Shown: positions 33,182-40,900 of the stretch, in pieces
Layout of the letters: the number at the start of each line of letters is the position of its first letter
How positions within the stretch are numbered: position 1 is the first letter of the stretch
Assembly: GCF_014203535.1 (NCBI RefSeq)
Contig: NZ_JACHJI010000017.1
Span: 1-64,000 of the forward strand
Reading direction: 5' to 3'
Source: Streptomyces griseomycini
GTDB taxonomy: Bacteria; Actinomycetota; Actinomycetes; Streptomycetales; Streptomycetaceae
Length of the DNA: 64,000 nucleotides
Made by a program: the position numbers and the translations under genes
The notes under the pieces: model-generated
What the model was told of the DNA's origin: nothing
Databases searched by the model: none
What the model saw: only the letters and a program-made list of their open reading frames with translations

Positions 33182-34474
33182 TCAGCCGGTGGTCGGCGTG
33201 GTCCAGGTACCGATGACGAACGACTCCGGGCGGGGCACCTCCAGCGCGAGACGCTCGTCCGCGCGGAACGTGATCAAGCCCTGTTCGTAGTTCGTCCCGT
33301 TCTCCGAGGAGACGGTGACGGAGACGCTCTCTCGGTCGTGGAGCTGCGCGCCAAGACCGAACGCACCGATCAGGAAGTCGGTGTCGGACATCGCGGTCGT
33401 TTCGACGACGTTCAACCGCCAGACCTTCTTCTCGGCGCCGATGGCGACGGCGATGGCGACGCGGAAGGCGCCGTTCTTGTCCTCCTCGACCTCGACGTGC
33501 TCCCACATCGTCGGGGACAGGACGATGCCGGTGGGGTCGTACTCGGCGAGCAGGGCCTTGGTGATGGCGCGCCGGATCTGGACGCTGTACTGGTCGGTGG
33601 CCAGACCGGTGTACTGCTGAACCCCCGGCGTGTTGTAGATGCCGGTGATCGACTGGCCGTCGCCGACGGAGTGGAGGAGGTCCCAGTCCTCGGCGTACTT
33701 CACGCCTTCGACCATGCGCGAATTCACGAAAGTCTTGAGCCGAGGCTCGTCCGACAGGATGTTCTTGTGGGCGTCGAGCAGGTGCGCAACCTCGGCGACC
33801 GGGTACATCACGGGCGTCAGCGTGAGCTTGGACCGCGGGGCCCGGCCCCAGGTGTCGGTCTCGGCGCCGGTCGCTGGCGACGTGCCGTCGGCGGCGTACC
33901 GCTCCTTGACCTGGCGGGCGTTGTTCGTCCAGCCGGTCTCTCGCGCGCCGTACAGGACGGCGTTCTTGGTGGTGGACTTCGGGAACAGGTCCCGGATGTG
34001 GAACTTCCGGAACGGCCGCTCGGCGATGCCCAGGTTCTGGGCGGAGCCGAGGACCTGGTGGGTCACCGTGCCGGCGGACAGGGAGAAGATGGACTTCCCC
34101 TCGATGTCGGCGCGGATGTACGGCTTGTCACGGAACCCGGCCTGCATGGCGTGCTTGTAGGAGTCGGACTCGACGAACAGGTCACCGAGCGACTTCTCCT
34201 CCATGCCGGGGCGCTGGCCGTAGTGGCTGGCCGCGGCCGGCGGCGCCTCCGGGGCGTCGAGGTACTGCTTGACCTCGGTCAGGTTCTGCTCGGCGTCGAT
34301 GAGGGCCTTGATCTCCGCGGCTTCGCCGGAGACCTTGCGGAAGGCCTTGGCCTGCTCGCTGGAGACGACGAACTGTCCGCCGTCCTCGACCTTGAACGTC
34401 TGGCTGATGCGCTCGGCTTCGGCGGACTTCGCCTGGAGTGCCTTCTGCAGCTCCTGGATACGGCTGGTGGGCAT
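33182..34474 (-). CDS. HK97-type major capsid protein
   Basis: The 430-residue protein has an N-terminal coiled-coil delta domain (about 1-85: IQELQKALQAKSAEAERI, KVSGEAAEIKALIDAEQNL), then the HK97 fold: KSLGDLFVESDSYKHAMQAG, PFRKFHIRDLFPKSTT, LTPVMYPVAEVAHLLDAHKNIL and a C-terminal strand set EQGLITFRADERLALEVPRPESFV. The delta domain is expected to be removed by the protease encoded upstream (34699-36654). ATG 34474 follows GGGAGAG. A terminator follows the stop. Confidence 0.92.
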   Translation of the reverse strand: MPTSRIQELQKALQAKSAEAERISQTFKVEDGGQFVVSSEQAKAFRKVSGEAAEIKALIDAEQNLTEVKQYLDAPEAPPAAASHYGQRPGMEEKSLGDLFVESDSYKHAMQAGFRDKPYIRADIEGKSIFSLSAGTVTHQVLGSAQNLGIAERPFRKFHIRDLFPKSTTKNAVLYGARETGWTNNARQVKERYAADGTSPATGAETDTWGRAPRSKLTLTPVMYPVAEVAHLLDAHKNILSDEPRLKTFVNSRMVEGVKYAEDWDLLHSVGDGQSITGIYNTPGVQQYTGLATDQYSVQIRRAITKALLAEYDPTGIVLSPTMWEHVEVEEDKNGAFRVAIAVAIGAEKKVWRLNVVETTAMSDTDFLIGAFGLGAQLHDRESVSVTVSSENGTNYEQGLITFRADERLALEVPRPESFVIGTWTTPTTG

Positions 34475-34577
34475 TGGGGTGCTCTCCCTGATGCTGGGGT
34501 GCGGTTGACGTGCGTCGCTCGCCCGGCCAGCACCGGGACGCCTCAACGCGAGGCGGTATGGAAGAGGGAGAGGGGTG

Positions 34578-34590
34578 TTAACGTCGCGCG
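34578..34590 (-). promoter_or_regulatory. Late intergenic element core, copy 13
   Basis: Read on minus it is CGCGCGACGTTAA. It abuts the terminator-like hairpin at 34590-34621 and opens the ~100-bp leader of the capsid gene. Confidence 0.65.
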
Positions 34591-34621
34591 CTGCCCGCTC
34601 GGGTAGTCAAGAGCGGGCAGC
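34590..34621 (-). terminator. Hairpin between protease and capsid genes
   Basis: Perfect 11-bp arms (34590-34600 and 34611-34621) lie about 80 bp beyond the protease stop and directly next to the element core. Termination here would separate low protease from high capsid expression if a promoter follows. Confidence 0.7.
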
Positions 34622-34698
34622 GCATGGAGTTTGACCTGCTGTTTTGTTGTCGGCGGCAGGGAAGGGTCGCCGGAATCGGGTGGGTTCTGGGGTGCAAC

Positions 34699-36654
34699 TC
34701 AGCTCTGCATCAGGGCGAGTGCGGCCTTCACCTCCTCCGCGTCCAGGCGGACGGTCTCGTCCTCCGGCGGGGCGGCCGCCCCCATGTCCTCGTCGTCTTC
34801 GTCGTCCCAGCTCGTGTCCTCGTCGCTCGTGTCCTCGTCGTCGCCGAAGGTGTCGTCGTCCCACAGGTCCAGTCCGACCGGGGCGGGCGCCGTCGGCCGG
34901 CGCGCGAACGTGGTGACGTCCCCCTCCTCGCTCTCGTCCTTGCCGGTGGCGACGTCCAGCCCCTTCGCGGACAGGGCCGCGATCAGCTCGCGCACCTTGT
35001 CGCGGACGCCTCCGAGCTGCTCCGGGCCGGCGGTGGTGCTGCTGACGCGGGCGGTGGCGTCAGTGAGTGCGTCGACGGTGGGCTGTACGACGCGCGCGTC
35101 GACGTCCTCGTCTTCGGTGGCGGCACGGTGCGCGGTGGTGCCCTCCGGCACGACGATGGTGGCGAGCTCGACGGACTGCGGCTTGGACAGGGTGATGTCG
35201 CCGGCGGCCGTGACCGTGTACGGGATCGCGTAGTAGGCGCTGCGGCGTTCGTCTTCGGAGTGCACGGACACGATGACGCGGTCCGGGTAGGTGCCCTCGA
35301 TGCACGTCCACGTCTGGCCGTCTTGGTTGAGGAGCTCGCGGACCTTGTCGGAGAGCCGGGCGCGGAACTGTTCCTGAGACTCGGGCAGGGGCTTGGGGGA
35401 CATCACGGGGGCCTCCAGGGGGGCATTCTTGGCCTCGGTGACCATGGATCGGGCGGACTTGTGCTCGATGCGCGGCAGAGCGCGGGCGGCCCGTACGGCG
35501 GCGCGCGCGGACTTCTCCTCGGTGGGGGCCACGCCGTTGCGGGTGGCCTTGAGGATGCCCTCGAGGATGTTCGGGGAGACAGGGCGGATCGGCTTCGGGG
35601 CCGGGCCCTGCGGGAGGGCCGCGCCGGCCAGGAGCTCCCACGGGGCTTCGCGGCACTCCGGCCGCAGGAGCGGCATGTCGGGCAGGGACGTGATCGGCCA
35701 CCAGGCGGTGACCTCGGTGGCGTCGCCCTTGGGGTCGTCGGGGTTGGCGACGCGGCGTTCTTCGCTGGGCTTGTTGATGGGAACGGACGCCTCGGTCGGA
35801 ACAACGGCAACATAGCCGCGGTAGATGCCGTTCGGGGCGACCCAGGTACCGACGATGCTCGCGGTGCCGGGCAGGGTCGAGCCGGTCTCCTCGCTCCACT
35901 CGCGCACTGCGGCGGCGAGGGAGTCCTCCCCGTCTTCCAGGTGTCCGCCGGGGAATTCCCAGGTGCCGGCGGCCGGGTCGTCGTCGTTGAGGGCGCGCTG
36001 GAGCATCAGCACGCGGCCGGTGTCGGCGGCTTTCACGACCAGGCCCGCAACCTTGACGCCCTTGCCTTCCGCGGGGGTGGCGACGTCGATCTCTACGTGG
36101 GAGGGCGTGGTCTTGTACTCGAGGCCCACGTGCCCGGCGGCGGACTTCACCTCAAGGCTGCGGGTCAGCGGGTGCGCGCCGTGCAGGACCGGGGAGACCT
36201 CGAACAGGTCCAGGTCGTGGATGACGCGGACGCCGTCGCCGCGGAGCGTTGCGCCTTCCGTCGGCACGCGGTAGCCGATGGAGAACGCGGCCTGCTGGTG
36301 CTCGTGCCACTGCTTGACCTGCTCGTAGGCGTCGCGGCCCTGCTGGGTGCGCAGGTTGTAGATCACGGTGGCGACGAGGGCGCCGGCCTCGGCGGGCCAG
36401 CCGGGGACGCTGGCGAATCGGGGGTCGCCGGGCCGCCACTCCTCGCACTCGATGACGACGCCGACGGGGTCCTTCCACCCGTGGTGCCAGACGGTTTTGA
36501 CGGGGCGGGAGGCCAGGGTGCGGGCGAAAGCACCGGGCACGATGAGGTCGTTTACCTCGTCGACCACGCCGGTGACGGCGTAGATAGCCCGGCTGGTGCC
36601 TCGCTGACTGGTGCTGGGGCGTGGGGATCTGATGGGTGGAGCAGCGCTCGGCAC
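34699..36654 (-). CDS. Prohead protease fused to a NUDIX hydrolase domain
   Basis: This 651-residue protein has three parts. Residues about 20-170 are an HK97-type prohead protease: TGVVDEVNDLIVPGAFARTL, the His pair in KTVWHHGW (H57/H58) and the likely nucleophile S125 in AAFSIGYRV. Residues about 200-310 are a NUDIX hydrolase with a complete box at 237-259 (GHLEDGE, then REWSEETGS), preceded by TWEFPGG. The rest contains a helical/beta region and a very acidic C-terminus (about 600-640), possibly scaffold-like. The NUDIX part would cleave a nucleoside diphosphate linked to another moiety; its substrate is unknown. GTG 36654 follows GGAGGTT. Confidence 0.85.
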   Translation of the reverse strand: MPSAAPPIRSPRPSTSQRGTSRAIYAVTGVVDEVNDLIVPGAFARTLASRPVKTVWHHGWKDPVGVVIECEEWRPGDPRFASVPGWPAEAGALVATVIYNLRTQQGRDAYEQVKQWHEHQQAAFSIGYRVPTEGATLRGDGVRVIHDLDLFEVSPVLHGAHPLTRSLEVKSAAGHVGLEYKTTPSHVEIDVATPAEGKGVKVAGLVVKAADTGRVLMLQRALNDDDPAAGTWEFPGGHLEDGEDSLAAAVREWSEETGSTLPGTASIVGTWVAPNGIYRGYVAVVPTEASVPINKPSEERRVANPDDPKGDATEVTAWWPITSLPDMPLLRPECREAPWELLAGAALPQGPAPKPIRPVSPNILEGILKATRNGVAPTEEKSARAAVRAARALPRIEHKSARSMVTEAKNAPLEAPVMSPKPLPESQEQFRARLSDKVRELLNQDGQTWTCIEGTYPDRVIVSVHSEDERRSAYYAIPYTVTAAGDITLSKPQSVELATIVVPEGTTAHRAATEDEDVDARVVQPTVDALTDATARVSSTTAGPEQLGGVRDKVRELIAALSAKGLDVATGKDESEEGDVTTFARRPTAPAPVGLDLWDDDTFGDDEDTSDEDTSWDDEDDEDMGAAAPPEDETVRLDAEEVKAALALMQS

Positions 36655-36666
36655 GGCGGGGAACCT

Positions 36667-36724
36667 CCGGCGGTCGACAGTGGGCCGCCGGGCACCGTGC
36701 CGTTCGCGTCTGCCTAGTGTCCTG
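36667..36724 (-). promoter_or_regulatory. Late intergenic element, copy 14 (degenerate core)
   Basis: The core (36714-36724, read on minus CAGGACACTAG) contains the TAG of the RMF-like gene. Perfect 7-bp arms (36667-36673 with 36685-36691) follow, with the protease SD GGAGGTT starting inside the 3' arm. Confidence 0.45.
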
Positions 36725-36923
36725 TTCTGGGCGCCGACTGTTGCGGGTGCGCCTCAGCCTGGGAACGGGCTGCATTCCAGCCCCGGGTCCAGTAGCGGTA
36801 TCCGAACCGCTGTTCCTTGTCGCCGATGCGGTCGTACGGGCAGGCGTCGGAGGGGTCCCCCGCGGCGTATGCGGCCTTGCCCTCGTTGAATCGGACCAGG
36901 TAGGCCTGGCGGTCGAGCTGCAC
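36714..36923 (-). CDS. RMF/CrpP-like small protein
   Basis: The 69-residue protein matches the ribosome modulation factor pattern G-x2-A-x2-A-G-x5-A-CPY-x(n)-R-x2-W-x2-GW-x2-A: FNEGKAAYAAGDPSDACPY then RYWTRGWNAARSQA. RMF converts ribosomes to inactive dimers in E. coli; related short proteins are found on phages and plasmids, where the role is uncertain. Placed between the giant polyvalent gene set and the protease, it may act on host translation late in infection. GTG 36923 follows AAGGAG. Confidence 0.7.
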   Translation of the reverse strand: MQLDRQAYLVRFNEGKAAYAAGDPSDACPYDRIGDKEQRFGYRYWTRGWNAARSQAEAHPQQSAPRTGH

Positions 36924-36935
36924 TCTCGGCTCTCC

Positions 36936-37559
36936 TTACTGGCCTTGGAACATCGAGTCCTGGACACCGCGGTCCCCCGGCGGTGCCGGGTCGGCCGGCG
37001 CCGCGGGGTCGGACGCAGCGTCCTCACCCTCGGGGCCGTGCGTGCGGGTCATCTGGGCGCCGTCCACGTCGGTCGCCCACGCGTCCGGGTCGGTGTACCG
37101 CCACACCTGTCCGGTCTCGTCGCGGACCCACCCGGTCAGTGTGCCGTCCGGAGCGCGGTCGAGCCAAGCCTGTTCGCCGTTGCTGCCGGTGTAGGCGCAG
37201 TACGCGTCTTCGGGGGTGGTCTCGTCGCCCTCGTCGTACATGTCGCCGGCCCAGGGGCGGGAGTCGTCCTCGGGCGGTGCGGGGGCTGCGGCCGGGTCCT
37301 CGGCGTCGCCTGCCTCCTCCGGTGGCATGTCCGTGGCCGGGGGCGCCGCGGGATCGGCCGGTTCGGCGGTCGCGGCAGGATCCTCGGGCAGGTCCTCCGG
37401 GAGATCCTCGGAGGGCTCGCTGTCGGAAACGCCAGGCTCGGCGCCCTTGAGCGAGGCCTCTTCGGTGCCCTCGGTCTCCTCGTTCTCGTCGTCGTCTTCC
37501 TCCCCGAAAGGCTTGCCGCCCTGGGGGAGAGCCTTGATGGCGAATCCGTATCTGGTCAC
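36936..37559 (-). CDS. Acidic hypothetical protein
   Basis: The 207-residue protein is strongly acidic and Pro-rich (about residues 20-120), then has a short ordered C-terminal region AYCAYTGSNGEQAWLDRAPD, GTLTGWVRDETGQVWRYTDP, which resembles a small beta domain. GTG 37559 is the first plausible start after an element core and has no SD, so the start is uncertain. It could be a scaffold-like or DNA-mimic protein; this is speculation. Confidence 0.5.
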   Translation of the reverse strand: MTRYGFAIKALPQGGKPFGEEDDDENEETEGTEEASLKGAEPGVSDSEPSEDLPEDLPEDPAATAEPADPAAPPATDMPPEEAGDAEDPAAAPAPPEDDSRPWAGDMYDEGDETTPEDAYCAYTGSNGEQAWLDRAPDGTLTGWVRDETGQVWRYTDPDAWATDVDGAQMTRTHGPEGEDAASDPAAPADPAPPGDRGVQDSMFQGQ

Positions 37560-37586
37560 AGTGCGGAGGATGACGAGCGCGACGGC

Positions 37587-37597
37587 TTGTGTCCCGG
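37587..37597 (-). promoter_or_regulatory. Late intergenic element core, copy 15
   Basis: Read on minus it is CCGGGACACAA, with a G in place of the consensus C in CGCGAC. It lies 27 bp upstream of GTG 37559. Confidence 0.5.
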
Positions 37598-37631
37598 GCA
37601 GTGCTCCCTGCGCACCGCACCCGCCACCCCA

Positions 37632-37666
37632 ACCAAGATCATTCTTGCCCAATTGGGCAAGTCTCC
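37632..37666. repeat. 35-bp inverted repeat, right copy, with 18-bp palindrome
   Basis: It is the inverted partner of 30483-30517 (one mismatch). The palindrome CTTGCCCAATTGGGCAAG is at 37644-37661. It begins 5 bases after the stop of the gene at 37671 on the minus strand and precedes the gene at 37559. Confidence 0.85.
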
Positions 37667-37670
37667 GGGA

Positions 37671-37940
37671 TCAGTTCTCCGGAACGCGGGTCCTCTTCAG
37701 CACCTCCCCGCTCGTCTCGATGACGTTGGTGAACGTCTGCAGCACCGCAAGGACGGACGCGGTGTCATCCCCGGCCACGGTCTTGACGGGGCCGGTCGGG
37801 GACAGGGAGACAGACTCGCCCAGGTGGAGCTCCACCAGGGCCGCAGCCCGGTACGACCCGATCACCGGGCGGGCGGCCCGCCCGGTGATCTGCACTGTGT
37901 AGGTCGCACCGTCGTCGAACGAGCCGGTGACGGTGAGCAC
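37671..37940 (-). CDS. Small beta-rich hypothetical protein
   Basis: The 89-residue protein begins MLTVTGSFDDGATYTVQITG and looks like an all-beta fold. GTG 37940 follows the stop of the giant gene by 11 bp with an AGGAGG SD. Its coding sequence contains a perfect 31-nt palindrome at 37860-37890. Function unknown; it may be a head-associated protein. Confidence 0.65.
   Translation of the reverse strand: MLTVTGSFDDGATYTVQITGRAARPVIGSYRAAALVELHLGESVSLSPTGPVKTVAGDDTASVLAVLQTFTNVIETSGEVLKRTRVPEN
37860..37890. repeat. Perfect 31-nt palindrome inside a coding sequence
   Basis: The 15-nt arms (37860-37874, GATCACCGGGCGGGC, and 37876-37890) are separated by one base. It lies about 60-90 bp past the stop of the giant gene on the transcribed strand and encodes ITGRAARPVIG in the small downstream gene. 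Confidence 0.9.
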
Positions 37941-37951
37941 GGCCTTCCTCC

Positions 37952-40900
37952 TTACCTCGTGGCCATCAGGCCCAGGAGGAACGCCCGCAGGTCGTCGTCC
38001 TGGTACCAGTCGCCGTTGAACATCGCCTGAACGGACCGGGCGAGACTGTCACCGGTGTCCGGTTGCGTCTGCTGCCGGCGCAGGAGCCGGTCCAGGGCGC
38101 TCGACCGCATACGGCGGGCGCCCGGCCGGCCCGTGTGGGTCCGGGTGAACCAGAACGCCCGCTGCGCCGCGTCCAGGTCCCCGATGTGCCGGGCGAGGTG
38201 CTGCGCCAGACCGTGCCCAGCGGTGCTCAGCCCCTCGTCGGCCAGGTCGGCGACCGTGATGCGCTGCCCGCTCGGCTCGTAGCGGCCCTCGTCGCCGTCC
38301 ACGGCCGTCACGCCGCGCACCGCGCCGGTGGCGAGCCACGACCGGGGAAGGACGCGCTGCACGCCCCGCACGGCCCGCTCGGCGTCCGGGGTGCTGTCCG
38401 GGCCGAACACGATGCCGGCGCTGCCGTCGGGGCCGACGTCGCGGATTTCGGCCAGGGCCGCGGCCACGGCGTCGGGCACCGCGGCCGCGTACCGGGCACG
38501 CAGGTCCGCGTACTCCCGGCGGGCGGTCGACAGCTCCATGCGGGCCGCGTCGATCTCGATCTCGAGGTCGGGGTCATCCGGGATGGTCGCGCTGCTACGG
38601 GCCGCCTGCAGGTTGACCAGACGCCGCTCGCTGGTGGCGACGTAGTCGTCGGCGTGCTGCAGCGTGACGTGCGGGTCGTCCCCGAAGTCGTCCCCGAGGA
38701 CCGCGGCCAGGCGGCGGGTGACGTCCTGGTCGACGTCGCCGCCGGCCGCCCGCAGGGCCGCCATGTGGCGAAGCGCGGCCAGGCCGGGGCCGCCGTCGGC
38801 CGCCCGGTCCGGCGCCCACTGGATCCGGTCCGACATCCCCGGGAGGCGGCCCGCGGCGAGCTGCCCCCACGTCGTCGGCCGCCAGAGGGTGACCCGGCGC
38901 TGCGCCTGCCCGAACCGGCCCGGCTCCGGCATCAGACCGGCCCAGTGGGAGATCCGGCCGGCGAGCGAGCCACCGTCCGTGTCAGGCAGGTTCACCGCAC
39001 GGTGCAGGCGGGCCAGTCGCCGGGACTCCGGCCACTGCCTCACCCGGCGGACCAGGCGCCCGAGGAATGCCCGCAGGCGGCGCAGACGCTCACGCGCCGA
39101 CCGGTACTTCTCGGCGATCTTCCGGGCGCCGGCCTTCACCAGCAGTGCCAGGCGCTTGGCCAGGCGGATGAGGAAGGCGACGATCCGGGCGAGGAGGCCC
39201 GGCTGCCGGGCGGCCTCCGGGGACGCTGCGGCAATCCGGCGGGCGATCCGGCGGGCGGTGGCCTGCCGGGATCCGTCGAGCTGCCGGGTGACGATACGGG
39301 CGATCCGCTCGGCGTCGCCCGGGTCGACGCCGGCGGCCTGGAGTTGCTGCAGGAGCGCGTTCATCGCGTCGTCGACGTGCCCCGTGACCGCCCGCGCGAC
39401 GTCGGGGTCGGCATCCGGGTCCGTTGCCGTGCGCGCGTCGGCGACTTGGCCGGGGATGAGGCGCAGGAGGTCCCGGGCGCGGGCCGCCAGGTCCTCGTTG
39501 CTCTCGCCGGGGAGCGGCTCGAGGTCGTTGATGGTGCGCAGGGCCGCCCGCACGGTGTCCGTGTGGGCCTGTTCCCGGGTGTCACGGAGGGTCTGCTGTG
39601 CGGCGTCTCGGTCGCTGCCGGTGATGCCCGCGGCGTCGAGGGCATCGGCGCCGTCACGGCTGGTTTCGTCCCGGACGTTGCGCAGAGCCTCGGGGGTGAG
39701 GCGCTGGGCGATCTGCTCGCGCAGGGCGTGGATGTCTCCGGGCGGCTCCGTGCCCGCGACAGCTTCGCCGATGATGCGGGCGGCGAGGCTGCGGGCCTGG
39801 TCGCTGGCGATCCGGTCGGTGCTGGACTGCGGGGTCGGGTTGGGGTCGCGGAGCTCTCCGACTGGCGGGAGGGCCGGGGTGGGCCGGTTCCGGTCGTAGA
39901 CGTTCACGGCGCGGCCGGCGTGCAGGCCGAAGTCGTGGACGTTGCCGTCCTCGTCCATGCCGGTGAGCTGCATCCACCATCCGTTGCGGTGGGGTGCGCT
40001 GATGATCGTCAGGCGACGGTGGCCGTTGAACTGGTAGCCGGCCCGGCTGACGGGGGCGTCAATGACGTCACCGGCGCGGAGGTTGCCGGGGCGGACCTGG
40101 GCGATGGGCACGGACGGCTCGTCGGGGACGGCCGCGGCCGGGGCGTTCCCGGTGTCCGGGCCGGAGGGGTCGGTGTCGTCGTCTCCGTCGGTGGTGTCGG
40201 CGTCCGGGGCGGGGGCGCCCGCCGCGGGGGCCGGGCCGGGGGCCGGGGTGCTCGGCGCCGCGGAGGCCGGGGTGCTCGGCGCCGCGGAGGCCGAAGGCTC
40301 GTCACCCATGTCCGGGGTGACCACCAGGCGATCCCGGTTCCCCACGAACCACTCCACGGCCCGCCGCGGCCGGCCAGCGACCAGCACGGTCTCGGCGAGG
40401 AGACCGCCCAACAGCTCATAGCGGACCGTGGCGGTCGGGCCGCCGGCGATCCCCACGAGCTCCACCGTCACCCATCGGCCGCTCACATCGACGGCCTCAA
40501 TACGGCGCGTGTACCAGCCCCCGTCCGAATGGCCGTTACCCACCACCAGGTGCTGCCCCGGCTGGAGCTTCGAGGCCTGCACCGCCATGGTGCCCTCCTG
40601 GTCCAGGGCCCGGCCCGGCCCGTCCGCGGCGGGAGTCTCCACCACCTCGAAGCCTTCGCTGCTGCCTACGGTGGCGCTCATGAACCTCCCGTCATGGCCG
40701 ACGAGACGGAGCTGAACCGTCCTGCGATCCTCGCTGCGCTGCGCCTCAGCCACCAGCATCCGGCGCTGTTCGCCGTTGACGGGCACGCTCACCACTTCAC
40801 CGATACTGAGGTAGCGGGCCTCAACCCTCATGCGCGGCGCGCTGTCCTCCCCCTGGCCGTCACCCTGAGCGGGCGGCTCCGGAGGTGCAGGGTGCGCTTC

